From NCBI RefSeq assembly GCF_030064065.1, contig NZ_CP125946.1:1674001-1738000 (forward strand): a DNA stretch of 64,000 bases, given 5' to 3'. Shown piece by piece: positions 28,167 through 38,135 of the stretch. The notes under the pieces are model-generated. The model saw only the letters and a program-made list of their open reading frames with translations. It was not told where the DNA came from and ran no database searches. Source of the DNA: Rothia sp. SD9660Na (lineage in GTDB: Bacteria > Actinomycetota > Actinomycetes > Actinomycetales > Micrococcaceae). Position numbers and translations under genes: made by a program. Numbering within the stretch: position 1 is the first letter of the stretch; every line of letters starts with the position of its first letter.

Positions 28167-29123
28167 TTGCCCAAGTCACTCAAACCGGCCACCTCCCCTG
28201 AACAACAGATCGAGACCCTGCGTAGCCGTGGAATGCAGCTTGATGATTCTCTTGCCTATCAGTGGCTAGAGAATGTTAGTTATTACCGCCTTTCTGCTTA
28301 TTGGTACCCAGCTCGTGTGTTTGGAGCAGATGGAAAACGTGCAGATGTCGTACAGGAGGGGACCTGTTTCAGCGATGTTGTGGCTCTTTACGAGGCTGAC
28401 CGTAAATTGCGCACTCTTGTTCATGACGGCATTGAACGCATCGAAATAATGCTACGCACGCGGATTGGTGAACAGCTTGTTGCTAGCGGGCCGCTTTCCT
28501 ATAAAGATCCCCGTTATTTCCGCCCAGCTTTCGATCACGCTGGCTGGGTTAGCACCGCAAATAAAAGAGTAAAACGTGCGGCTCGCAGCAATGAACCTAT
28601 TAAGCACTACAAGACCGCGTACGGTGGTCAGTACCCCTTCTGGGTCTTAGCTGAGGTTCTAGATTTTTCTGATGTTTCTCGTTTGTTCGAGGGAATGCTC
28701 GCGCATGACCAACGAGCAATCGCAGAAGATTTGGGTATCGTGCCTGACTTATCTCTTTTGTCTAAGGAGCAGCAGCGCAAATTGAAGAAGCAATCGCCCT
28801 TAGCGCGTTGGCTTGAGCAACTTACCATTGTTCGGAATATATGTGCACACCACAGTAGGCTGTGGAACAAGTCTTTTACACCAGTCCCTACATCTGCGAT
28901 GCGCACACAAACAGAGTTTTCACTTTTACCCGAGTTCCAGAGCGAAGACCTCTTTGGTGCGTTACTAGTCATGGCCCATCTACTGCGTATCGCCTCACCA
29001 GGAACAACATGGCCTCAAAAAGTTGCTGACCTTATCAGGAGTGAGTTTCTACCTAACCCCTTAGTAACCCATAAAGCTATAGGGTTGCCTGAAAATTGGG
29101 AATTAGCTTTTGTTTCACCCTAA
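28167..29123 (+). CDS. Abi_2 (AbiD/AbiF) family HEPN abortive-infection protein
   Basis: Predicted HEPN RNase-type phage defence protein. About 318 residues match the Abi_2 plan: N-terminal QIETLRSRGMQLDD and YYRLSAYWYP blocks, a central RTRIGEQL region, FWVLAEVLDFSDVSRLFEGM, and the HEPN active-site motif R-x4-H as RNICAH (about 223-228) followed by HHSRLWN. I choose the TTG at 28167 with AGGAG seven bases before it; another TTG lies two codons upstream. The weak start codon fits tight control of a toxic protein. Transcribed away from the type I system; its codons are more AT-rich than those of the flanking genes. Confidence 0.88.
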   Translation: MPKSLKPATSPEQQIETLRSRGMQLDDSLAYQWLENVSYYRLSAYWYPARVFGADGKRADVVQEGTCFSDVVALYEADRKLRTLVHDGIERIEIMLRTRIGEQLVASGPLSYKDPRYFRPAFDHAGWVSTANKRVKRAARSNEPIKHYKTAYGGQYPFWVLAEVLDFSDVSRLFEGMLAHDQRAIAEDLGIVPDLSLLSKEQQRKLKKQSPLARWLEQLTIVRNICAHHSRLWNKSFTPVPTSAMRTQTEFSLLPEFQSEDLFGALLVMAHLLRIASPGTTWPQKVADLIRSEFLPNPLVTHKAIGLPENWELAFVSP

Positions 29124-29170
29124 TTTCTGTCGTATGCAGTTCTAACTGCCCAGAGTCTGTGTCAAGTCCA

Positions 29171-29200
29171 CCCGTCCCTCGCCTATGGATGAGGGACGGG
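29171..29200. terminator. terminator between abi and hsdR
   Basis: A perfect 10-bp stem CCCGTCCCTC with GAGGGACGGG, loop of 10, between convergent genes. Confidence 0.65.
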
Positions 29201-29219
29201 TATTCTATGTGTTACTTCC

Positions 29220-32200
29220 TTAGCTGATGATTTCGCTGAATCGCTCGTAGAACCGCTGTAAACGGTTGATAAGACGTTCCTTACGTGCAGCACGACTTTC
29301 GCCCGTTTGCGGGGCGAGCAAAACGGGAGCCGGTGGCCTTCATCAGCCGACCAATGCGTTCCCCATGGGTAGGTACTCCCCCGGCCAACCATGCATCAGC
29401 TATCAGCGCTCGTGTAGGTTCAGGGTTCAGCTTTTCCTCTTCAATAATCTTGTTGAGTTCGGCTGAAGACTGCTCCTGAACGTGCTTCTTCCATTCGCCC
29501 TGCACGTCGTCCTCGTCGAAGGAGACCTTGTCGAGGAAGTCTTCGATGAGGTCCTTTTTGTTGTGCAGGGTGGGGCTTGAATCAACGGCACGTGTAATCT
29601 GCGAGCGCACTTCCTCATCGGTTCCGTTACTTCGCCGGTACTGTTCGACCAGCATGAGAATATGGTCAACACCGACCGAAACCTGTTTGATGAGTTCGAT
29701 TTCGAAGACAAGATCTTCGGTAATATCTACAGGGTTGTTCTCGCTGCGTTCCCGCATACTGCGATAGATATCGAGGTAGTGCGATTGGTAGTCTTGCACG
29801 TCGCGTGGAGCAAGAGTGTCGTCAGCTTCAAATTCATCAAAGGCTGACAGGATGTTCCGGAGCTTCAGTACCTCACCGAAGAGCTTGACGAACTCTTTCT
29901 GCGCTTGTTCGCCGAGCCCTCCTGAGCCCAGCACGTCGAGGGAGAAGTCTTTCTGCAGGGCTTCAAGGTTTTCGCGGTAGGTTTCGAGGTACTCTGCGTA
30001 GGGTTTGAGCAGGACGGTGGCACGGGCGTCTTTGTTGCCGAAGAGGGCGAGTGCTTCATCGGTTTCGGTCTCGAGGTTTCGGAAGCAGACGATGTTGCCG
30101 TAGGTTTTGACTGAGTTGAGAATGCGGTTAGTGCGACTAAAGGCCTGAATCAGGCCGTGGGACTTCATGTTTTTATCGACCCAAAGGGTGTTGACGGTCT
30201 TGGAATCGAAGCCGGTGAGGAACATATTGACCACGATAAGCAGGTCTAGTTCTCGGTTCTTCATTTTCTTTGAGACGTCTTTGTAGTACCTGTCGAAGCC
30301 TTCACCAGTAAGGTCGAAGGACCTGTCAAACATCTCGTTGTAGTCAGATACGGCCTCTTGCAGGAACATAAATGAGTCCATATCGAGCTCGCTGGGGTTC
30401 AGCGATTCCTCTGCAAGGAAGTCATCAGAGTCGTCGTTATTTGGTGCGGCAGAGTAGATTACTGCGATCTTGAGGGGTTCTATGCCGTGTTCTTCTAGCC
30501 GCTGCTGTTGAATTTTTTGGAAATTACTGTAGTAGATTCTAGCCGCTTCGATGGAGGCGGTGGCCAGGATTGAGTTGAAGCCTTCAAGGCGCTTGTCTTT
30601 GAGCTGGTAGGTTTCGTTGCGCTTTGTTTTTTGGTCGTAGTGGTCGAGGATGTAGCGCACGATGGGTTTGATGCGTTCGGGTGAGCGCATAGCGGCTTCT
30701 GTTGCAATGCTGTATACCTCTGCGTCGTCAACCTTGTCTGCCAGTTTGACGCTGTTGTGGTATTCGACGCGGAAGGGCAGCACGTTCTTGTCACCGATAG
30801 CGTCGACGATGGTGTAGGTGTGCAGTTTTTCGCCGAAGGCATCCTGGGTGGTACGGAGTTTGACGTTCCCGCCGCTTTTTGCGTTGGCTTCGAAGATGGG
30901 GGTGCCGGTGAACCCGAACATGAAGTATTTTTTGAAGTTGCGAGTGATTGCTGTGTGCATGTCGCCGAACTGGGAGCGGTGGCATTCGTCGAAGATGAGG
31001 ACGACGGGTTCAGCAAAGATGGGGTGGCCGGGGTTCTTCTTGATGAACTGGTCGAGTTTTTGAATAGTGGTGATAATGATTTGGGCCCCGGGGTCTTCAA
31101 GCTGGCCTTTAAGAATCTTTGTTGAGGTATTGGAATTCGCGGCGCCCTTTTGGAAGGCGTCGTATTCCTTCATGGTCTGGTAGTCCAGGTCTTTGCGGTC
31201 GACAACGAAGAGGACCTTGTGTACGGTGTCGAGGTCTTTGGCGAGCTGGGCGGTTTTGAAGCTGGTGAGGGTTTTACCTGACCCTGTGGTGTGCCAGATG
31301 TAGCCGCCTGCGTCGATGGTGCCCTGTTTTTTGTAGTTTGTGGCGATGAGGATTTTTCGCAGGATTTTTTCGGTGGCCACAATTTGGTAGGGCCGCATGA
31401 CCAGGAGGTCTTTGTCGACGGTAAAGACACAGTAGCGGGTGAGGATGTTGAGCAGCGTGTGCCGGGCGAAGAAGGTTTTTGCGAAGGGGATGAGGTCGCT
31501 GATTCGTTTGTTGTTGTCGGTGGCCCACCAGCTGGTGAATTCGAAGGAGTCGGCGCTAGCCTGACGACGGCGACGCTGTGATCGCTGGGAGTCTACGTGT
31601 TTGTAGCGGACGGTGTTGGAGTAGTACTTGGTTCTGGTGCCGTTGGAGATAACGAAGATTTGGATGTAGTCATAGAGGCCGGAATCTGCCCAGAAGGAGT
31701 CTTTCTGGTAGCGGCGAATCTGGTTGAAGGCTTCTTGAATTTCGACCCCGCGGCGTTTGAGTTCTACGTGGACGAGGGGTAGGCCGTTGACAAGGATGGT
31801 CACGTCGTAGCGGTTTGAGGCAGCTCCCCCCATCGGTGACGTACTGGTTGATGACTTGCAGGGTGTTGTTGTGGATGTCGCGGCGGTCGATGAGTTTGAA
31901 GTTTTTGATGGTGCCGTCGTCGAGGGTGCAGGGTTGGATGGGCTCACGTTGGATGATTTGGGTTTTGTCGGTGTGGCTGGCGGTTGGGTTTGCTACGACG
32001 GTGGTGTAGAAGCGTTCCCATTCGGTGTCTGTGAGCTGGTAGTTGTTGAGTTTTTCGAGCTGGGTGCGCAGGTTGTTTTTGAGGTCTTCTGCGGTGTGGA
32101 GGGGGAGGTAGTCGTAGGCCTGACCTTGGAGGGTTGCGATGAGTTGGGCTTCGGTTTGGTAGGTGCGTTCTTGGTCGGCGGTGACGGGGATTTCGCTGGC

Positions 32201-32266
32201 GACGGTGTGCTCTTCGGTGAGCAGGATGGGGGTGATGGTGTGGGCTGGGTTGTGCTTGATGGCCAT
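29220..32266 (-). pseudogene. hsdR: type I restriction subunit HsdR, two frameshifts
   Basis: ATP-driven translocase and nuclease of a type I system. Readable parts: the N-terminal nuclease (VELKRRG core, QIRRYQ), Walker A TGSGKT, DECH box (FDECHRSQFGD), helicase motif TGTPIF, and motif VI-like QAFSRTNR. The N-terminal 147 residues are in one frame and the rest in another: the shift sits in a run of six G (31826-31831) where five would restore DGGAASNRYDVT. A second shift at 29302-29304 (GGG) swaps the normal ending ESRAARKERLINRLQRFYERF for a short false tail. The frame-corrected protein would be about 1,015 residues. It is either inactive, phase-variable at the G tract, or a pair of homopolymer read errors. 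Confidence 0.85.
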
Positions 32267-32374
32267 GGTTGTTCTTTCTTGGCTGATTCAGAGGCGTGTG
32301 GCTGTGTGGTGTGGGCGGTGTCGCCCCGGCTGGCCTTCGGGTGTGGTGTGCCGGGGCGACGGTGTTAGAGGGGG

Positions 32375-33619
32375 TTAGGCGGCTTCTGGTTGGAGTTCTT
32401 TGAAGGTGAGGAGCTGGTCGCGGTAGTACTCGTACTGTTTGCGGCGGGCAGCGATTTCAGCAGGCAGGCCGGAACTAATGTCATTGGCAAGGGCGTCAAA
32501 TTTATCTAATAGAATAACTATTTCTTTCTGCTTTTTCATATCAGGAACAGGTATCTTAACTCTAGAAATAGCGTTAGAATTAAACTGAGGTTGCCCACCA
32601 CGACTGACAAGAATTTCAGCCTGTTTCCAGTAATAGCTTGATTGCATAAAATGCCACAGGTACTTACCATCTAAAACCCCGTTTCGACAGGTAACCTTAA
32701 TCAAAAATGAGGCATAAGAAGCATCTATAGGTTTGTCAAAGTAAAGAGATTTACCAAAGGACGCACCAGTTCGCGCCACAACCACATCTCCAAAACTTAA
32801 CCTTTTCTTTCGAGACTCAGGAGAATCCTCCACATAAGCAAGAGAATCTTTTTTCAGATGTCCATTCTCATCAATATCTGTAATTCGGATAAACCTAACA
32901 GAACCCTCACTTTTAGCTGTTTCTGTCAAGCCATACTCGAAATCACAAACCTCTTTCAGCTCAACCACCTGGGAGGATTCCATTTCTTTTCGGACCAAAA
33001 GAGAATCCCTGAAATGAGCATGTTGCTTTCTCCGCGCCTCCAGCTCAGCCTCCAGCTCAGCCTCCAGCTCAGCCTCCAGCAAGGTGAATCTATCTAATAT
33101 TCTAACAATTTCTTCCTGAATTTTCAGCGGTGGCACAGGGATTTTAATCTTGGAAAAATTCTGTGATGATATTCTTTTAACTTTAGTTCCAGTAATAAAC
33201 TTTTCTTTTTGCTTCTGAAAGTCTGTCGAGTTTAGAAAGTAAGAAACAAATTTTGGATTAAGGTTTTCTGGAGAGTAAATCATAGCGTCACTACTTACAG
33301 CAACTGGAGAATTGCCTAGCCATGCAACAGCTTTCGCCAGGTCCTCATCGTTTTCACTTGTAGTAGCGATTACAACATCACCAGGTTGCGCTAGCTTAGA
33401 TTTACTAGCAACCGCTTTGTCAATAAATATGTAAGTTTCTGAAGCCCACAACCCATATCGAGTAAATATTTGACCGTAATGTATTGCAGGAAACCCTTGT
33501 TCAAGGAAATCTTTCTTTTGAATACCGTTGCCTCGCGTAAAGGTTCCAGTTGCCCCCATCGACAGGTGCACAACCCCATTTGGACATAGCTCTTCGATGA
33601 GTTCAGCAATCCTACTCAT
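32375..33619 (-). CDS. hsdS: type I specificity subunit HsdS
   Basis: Sets the DNA sequence recognised by the HsdM/HsdR complexes. Two target-recognition domains (about residues 10-165 and 205-365) are each followed by a conserved helix (PPLKIQEEIVRILDRF and PDMKKQKEIVILLDKF). The central helix carries a repeated EAEL segment. The 414-residue length fits. The ATG overlaps the stop of the DUF262 gene (TAATG), so expression is tied to it. The gene body is clearly AT-richer than the surrounding chromosome, typical of laterally acquired specificity genes. Confidence 0.93.
   Translation of the reverse strand: MSRIAELIEELCPNGVVHLSMGATGTFTRGNGIQKKDFLEQGFPAIHYGQIFTRYGLWASETYIFIDKAVASKSKLAQPGDVVIATTSENDEDLAKAVAWLGNSPVAVSSDAMIYSPENLNPKFVSYFLNSTDFQKQKEKFITGTKVKRISSQNFSKIKIPVPPLKIQEEIVRILDRFTLLEAELEAELEAELEARRKQHAHFRDSLLVRKEMESSQVVELKEVCDFEYGLTETAKSEGSVRFIRITDIDENGHLKKDSLAYVEDSPESRKKRLSFGDVVVARTGASFGKSLYFDKPIDASYASFLIKVTCRNGVLDGKYLWHFMQSSYYWKQAEILVSRGGQPQFNSNAISRVKIPVPDMKKQKEIVILLDKFDALANDISSGLPAEIAARRKQYEYYRDQLLTFKELQPEAA
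33037..33080. repeat. 12-bp tandem repeats in the central helix of hsdS
   Basis: CCTCCAGCTCAG repeated three times plus an 8-base partial copy, encoding Glu-Ala-Glu-Leu units between the two half-subunits. In EcoR124-type HsdS proteins the number of such four-residue units sets the spacing between the two half-sites. Confidence 0.9.
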
Positions 33620-35679
33620 TACAGCTCCCCTTCATCAAGCAAGGCCAGTAGTTCTGCGGAGTTAAGTCGTTGGTGGGCATCCGCAACCCCCTCATCAAGC
33701 CTAATCCCGTCCTCAGCTAGAACCTCAATGACCTTTCGAGTATCCTTTTCATCCGTCCAGCGGAAACCCTCAGCCACCCGACCATCCCAGGTCAAGACTC
33801 GGTAAGCATTAACACAGGCAGAGTGGTTCGTTAGATGGTAGGCCATGGCCTGCGCTCCTGTTCCAACAGCTTCTGCCAGCTCCTGATAGTTAGTCCATTT
33901 ACCATAAGGTAAAGCCTCAAGAATCGCATGAGCAGTTGACCAGTCAAAAGATGTTTCGCCGCCCCCCGCATACTGGGCAACAACATCTTCAGGAACCTCA
34001 GGGTAGGCCCACAATTGAACAGCCTTAGCAGATAATTCACTAGCCCTAGCCTCAATCTCAGCCTGCCCCCAAGAGGCCTGCTCCCGCAAAGAAAGATTCA
34101 GCCGAAGAGGGCTCATAGCAAAACCACCCTCCATATCACGCTTCTGCTCAAAGGAACGATTCGAATACTCAGGGTTATAACCTGTTAGAGTCAAGTTCCC
34201 TAGGGTATGCACAAAGTAACGGTGTACCTCTTCCCAGTTATCCCCCAGCTCAGCCTTCCACTCTGCAGTAATGGTCTGGGGCATGATGTGCTCCACCGTG
34301 TACTGGGCAGTCGGCACAACCTCCTTACTACCAAAGTTCTCCAGCTTATGCAGCAGGTAGTTCTTCTTTTGGCTAAAGTAGAGGTCTTCGTTCTCCAACT
34401 TCTCAATAAATTCCAGATTAGTGGGAAAACGGCGATAATCCGTCAAAGCCAGTAAATAACCAAGTACAGAGTTTACGTAATCCTCAGTATTTACTCGATT
34501 CACCAGAGTATTAAAAGTCTTATTCAGGCTGTTGGTTGGAATACTACAGACGTTTCTACGGAAAAGGTAAGAAATCAGAGCATCCAATACTTTTAGAAAT
34601 TCCTGGTGACTTAGAATCTTCCTTTCGTAGTCAGCATATAACCGCAACTGAAAGGGGTAAGCAACCGTTGCCAATTGTTCCATCTCAGCAAAACGTTGGG
34701 TCAACTGCTGGTCCTTCTCCAATCCAAAGGCCATATTCGAAAAATATGTAGCAAAAGAATAAAGATCAGAAACTAAATCCTGCTTCCAGCTATCGCTATC
34801 TGCCCCCTGGCTGAAGGCAAACTCCTTATAGGCCTCATAGACATCCGAAATGCGGGGGATCCTCTTTGTCTTCATTGTCAGATAGTGGCGAACAAACTCA
34901 TCAAAACGGCGTTCATTATGGTCAGCAAAAATTTTCTCCATGGGGAACCAGTAGTCCTGGTAGAGCTGAACCTGTATCCCTTGTGGAAGGTCCATCAACA
35001 CAAAGTTACGAATCAGGTCAGCCTGAGAAAGCTTCTTACCAGTGGCGTTCATTGATTCAAAGACCAGTTGAGGGTCATCCTGCCCGCGCGTCAGCTTAAC
35101 ATCAACTACTACTAGTTTGCTCAGCCCCTGACAGAGCTGCTGTAGCTCCTCTTTGTCAAGATCAGCGATATTATCTACAAAGTACCTGAAATTAGCTGTA
35201 ACCCGGGAGCTCTCGTCAGTGAGGTCAAGACCTCTAATAACCCGTTGCAGGGCCTCCTTATCCCTGTTCGTCAAGGTCAGTTTGAAGAAGTCATCACCTT
35301 CTTCGTACTCATTCGTCAGGAACTTTCCACGAATCTTCTGGGGTGAAAAACCAGCTATAGGTTCCCCTTCCTCCACCGGTAGGGTTTCCAAATAGGCTGC
35401 CAGTGCAGCAAGAATAAGAGTAACCGTAGTAACACGCTGCTGGCCGTCAATCAGCAGGTCAGGCTCCTTGGCCGTATTTGAGCTCTGTCCCTTCTCAATA
35501 TAAACAATTGACCCCGTAAAGTGACTAGCTAAGCTCGCCCTTGAGCCCGCCCTCATAAGGTCCTTCCAGAGCTGGGCGCACTCATCAACTCCCCATGAGT
35601 AAACCCGCTGGTAGATTGGGACTACAAATCGTTCACTTTTCTTCAAGAGATCTAGCAGGTTAGAATCAACAGCCTTCAT
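33619..35679 (-). CDS. DUF262/DUF1524 (GmrSD-like) protein with alkyltransferase-like C-terminus
   Basis: Probable modification-dependent restriction enzyme. The DUF262 (GmrS-like) domain has IYQRVYSW near residue 22 and the nucleotide-binding DGQQR at 78-82. The DUF1524/GmrD-like HNH nuclease region has VEHIMPQ (about 463) and HTLGNLTLTGYN. The last 100 residues carry LPYGKWTNYQELAEAVGT and NAYRVLTWDGRVAEGF, which resemble the DNA-binding fold of O6-alkylguanine transferase-like (ATL) proteins, without the reactive PCHR cysteine. 686 residues. It starts 3 bp after hsdM and overlaps hsdS, so it is part of the type I operon. The substrate is unknown; GmrSD enzymes cut modified phage DNA. Confidence 0.88.
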   Translation of the reverse strand: MKAVDSNLLDLLKKSERFVVPIYQRVYSWGVDECAQLWKDLMRAGSRASLASHFTGSIVYIEKGQSSNTAKEPDLLIDGQQRVTTVTLILAALAAYLETLPVEEGEPIAGFSPQKIRGKFLTNEYEEGDDFFKLTLTNRDKEALQRVIRGLDLTDESSRVTANFRYFVDNIADLDKEELQQLCQGLSKLVVVDVKLTRGQDDPQLVFESMNATGKKLSQADLIRNFVLMDLPQGIQVQLYQDYWFPMEKIFADHNERRFDEFVRHYLTMKTKRIPRISDVYEAYKEFAFSQGADSDSWKQDLVSDLYSFATYFSNMAFGLEKDQQLTQRFAEMEQLATVAYPFQLRLYADYERKILSHQEFLKVLDALISYLFRRNVCSIPTNSLNKTFNTLVNRVNTEDYVNSVLGYLLALTDYRRFPTNLEFIEKLENEDLYFSQKKNYLLHKLENFGSKEVVPTAQYTVEHIMPQTITAEWKAELGDNWEEVHRYFVHTLGNLTLTGYNPEYSNRSFEQKRDMEGGFAMSPLRLNLSLREQASWGQAEIEARASELSAKAVQLWAYPEVPEDVVAQYAGGGETSFDWSTAHAILEALPYGKWTNYQELAEAVGTGAQAMAYHLTNHSACVNAYRVLTWDGRVAEGFRWTDEKDTRKVIEVLAEDGIRLDEGVADAHQRLNSAELLALLDEGEL

Positions 35680-35681
35680 CC

Positions 35682-37250
35682 CTATTTACCTTCCTCGAGT
35701 TCCGCCACAATGGCGTCAATTTCAATACGCAGCTGAGACTGGCGGGCAACGATTTGCTCAATCTCAGCATTCAGAGCAACTATATCGATGACCTCACGGG
35801 TGTCCTCAGCTTCAACGTAGGAGGACACTGAAAGGTTATAGTCGTTCTCAGCAATAGCGCTGTTATCAACTAGCCGGGCGAAATAGTCAATGTCTTGGCG
35901 CTCGGCGAGTGCGTCAAGAATCTGCTGGCGGTGGGCCTCAGTCAGAGTATTCTTATTACCTGAACGCTCAAAGAGGGCCGAGGCGTCTACAAAGAGAGTC
36001 TTGTTGTCCTTCTTCGATTTCTTGAGCACAATAATGCAGGTACCAATGGTGGTACCAAAGAAGAGGTCCGGCGGAAGCTGAATCACGGCGTCCACATAGT
36101 TACCATCAATCAGGTACTTACGGATCTTGCCCTCTGCTCCCCCGCGGTACAGCACACCGGGGAACTCAACAATGGCAGCCGTCCCGTTCTCTGCCAGCCA
36201 GTGCAGAATATGCATGGTAAAAGCCAGGTCAGCCTTCGACTTAGGAGCCAGCACACCAGCCGGGGCAAAACGCTCATCGTTAATAAGCAGGGGGTTAGCG
36301 TCGCCCTCCCACTTCACAGAATACGGCGGGTTGGACACAATCGCCTCAAAAGGCTCAATATCGCGGTGAGCCGGATCAAGCAAGGTATCCCCATGGGCGA
36401 TATCAAAGTTCGCATAGTTGAGGTCATGCAGGAACATATTAATCACGGCCAGGTTACGGGTGGTCAGGTTAATCTCCTGGCCAAAGAAACCTTCCTTGAC
36501 GTTTTCCTTACCCAAAACCTTGGCAAACTTCAGGAGTAGACCACCTGAGCCACAGGCCGGGTCATAGACCTTGTTGACCTTCTCCTTACCAGCCACAGCA
36601 ATATGCGCCAGCAGCTCAGACACAGCCTGCGGGGTATAGTACTCACCGCCCGACTTACCCGCACTTGAAGCATACATACCCATCAGGTACTCATAAGCGT
36701 CGCCAAAGGTATCGTTATGGGAATCCGCGAAGCTACTCAGCTTGAAGTTACCCACCTCGTTGAGCAACTTCCGCAACAGGTTATTCCGCTTAGGAATAGA
36801 AGACCCCAGCTTATTACTGTTAACATCCAGGTCATCGAAGAGACCACGGATCTTGTTATCTTCTTCGCTCAGAATCCCGCTAGCCGAGGATTCAATTCGC
36901 TTGAAAATTTCCTGTAATTCTTCGTTCAGGTTGTCATTGTTATGGTTAGCGCGCTGACGAACATTCTCGAAAAGGTCCTCAGGGAAGATAAAGAAGCCCT
37001 TTTCCTCAACTGTATCTTCGATAGCCTCCGGGTTCTCAGCAATCTCGACATTGGTCAGGGTTGCATAGCTGGGGTCGCCCTCATCTAACTCGCTATCAAG
37101 GTAGACCGTGAGGTTTTCCGAGATAAAGCGGTAGAACATGAACCCCAAAACGTATTGTTTGAAGTCCCATCCGTCAACGCTACCGCGCAGGTCATTCGCA
37201 ATTTTCCATAGGGCGCGGTGCAACTCTGCCCGCTCAAGTTCCTGACTCAT
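35682..37250 (-). CDS. hsdM: type I DNA adenine methyltransferase HsdM
   Basis: Methylates adenine at the site chosen by HsdS, protecting host DNA. It has an N-terminal HsdM helical domain, SAM motif I YDPACGSGGLLLKFA, catalytic motif IV NPPY, and the typical C-terminal coiled-coil (about residues 480-522). 522 residues is full length and no break is seen, so modification should work even if HsdR is lost. It is the first gene of the operon hsdM, DUF262, hsdS, hsdR. Confidence 0.95.
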   Translation of the reverse strand: MSQELERAELHRALWKIANDLRGSVDGWDFKQYVLGFMFYRFISENLTVYLDSELDEGDPSYATLTNVEIAENPEAIEDTVEEKGFFIFPEDLFENVRQRANHNNDNLNEELQEIFKRIESSASGILSEEDNKIRGLFDDLDVNSNKLGSSIPKRNNLLRKLLNEVGNFKLSSFADSHNDTFGDAYEYLMGMYASSAGKSGGEYYTPQAVSELLAHIAVAGKEKVNKVYDPACGSGGLLLKFAKVLGKENVKEGFFGQEINLTTRNLAVINMFLHDLNYANFDIAHGDTLLDPAHRDIEPFEAIVSNPPYSVKWEGDANPLLINDERFAPAGVLAPKSKADLAFTMHILHWLAENGTAAIVEFPGVLYRGGAEGKIRKYLIDGNYVDAVIQLPPDLFFGTTIGTCIIVLKKSKKDNKTLFVDASALFERSGNKNTLTEAHRQQILDALAERQDIDYFARLVDNSAIAENDYNLSVSSYVEAEDTREVIDIVALNAEIEQIVARQSQLRIEIDAIVAELEEGK

Positions 37251-37431
37251 TTAGTCTTTCTTTCCGGTGTGCATGGCTGAACTAGCCATATCCACCTATT
37301 CCGGTTTCTACTCAAATTCTAGTAGGTGACTCCCTATGTATTTTTCATTGCTATCAACCCGCTCCGGAATAAACTTAATGCCCCAGGTGTTGAGCAGTAG
37401 GCACTATAAACCAAACCGCAAGGAATGCCCC

Positions 37432-38097
37432 GTGCAGAACCAAGACATCAAGCAGCTCGTCCTCGACGCCGCCCACCGCCGCCGCGCCATCAAGTTCTTC
37501 GATCCCGAGAAGAAAATCAGCGACGACGACATCAACTACATCCTCGAAATCGCCCGCCTCTCCCCTAGCTCCGTCGGCGCTCAAGGTTGGCGTTTCGTCG
37601 TCCTTCAGAACCCCGAGATCCGTGAAGTCCTCAAGCCCTTCAGCTGGGGTGCAGCCCGCCAGCTCGGCGGCGCAAGCCACTTCATCCTGCTCCTAGCCAA
37701 CCGCAACATGCAGCACGACGGCCCCCATATGCAGGCATCGCTCACCTCCCGCAACCTCTCCCCCGAAGACCACGCTAAGGCCCTCGAAACCTACAAGAGC
37801 TTCCAGGTCAACGACATGGGGCTCACCACCGACCGCGCCCTTTTCGACTGGTCAGCCAAGCAAACCTACATTGCCCTGGGCAACATGATGACCGCAGCCG
37901 CTCTCATCGGCGTTGACTCCTGCCCCATCGAAGGCTTCAACGCAGACAAGGCCAACACCCTCCTGGCTGAACACGGCATCATCGACCCCGCGACCGAAGG
38001 CATTGTCTCTATGCTCGCTCTCGGCTACCGCACCGAAGACCTCCCCTGGCCCCAGACCCGCAAACCCGCAGAAGAGGTCATTACCTGGGTCAACTAA
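37432..38097 (+). CDS. nitroreductase family flavoprotein
   Basis: FMN-dependent NAD(P)H reductase of the NfsB/nitroreductase fold. Features: RRRAIKFFDPEKKISDDD at the N-terminus with the FMN phosphate contact residues, LSPSSVGAQGWRFVV, and the C-terminal SMLALGYRTED block. 221 residues. The GTG at 37432 has AAGGA eight bases before it; the open frame runs up to 37336 without a site. It may act on quinones or nitro compounds. GC content and codon use are like the chromosome, unlike the neighbouring hsd genes. Confidence 0.88.
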   Translation: MQNQDIKQLVLDAAHRRRAIKFFDPEKKISDDDINYILEIARLSPSSVGAQGWRFVVLQNPEIREVLKPFSWGAARQLGGASHFILLLANRNMQHDGPHMQASLTSRNLSPEDHAKALETYKSFQVNDMGLTTDRALFDWSAKQTYIALGNMMTAAALIGVDSCPIEGFNADKANTLLAEHGIIDPATEGIVSMLALGYRTEDLPWPQTRKPAEEVITWVN

Positions 38098-38135
38098 CAA
38101 GACCCAACCCCACCGCACACTCCAGGTATCGCAGA

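Noticed and set aside
33037-33080. CRISPR-like repeats
   Set aside because: Tandem 12-bp units without spacers inside the hsdS reading frame; no cas genes in the window.
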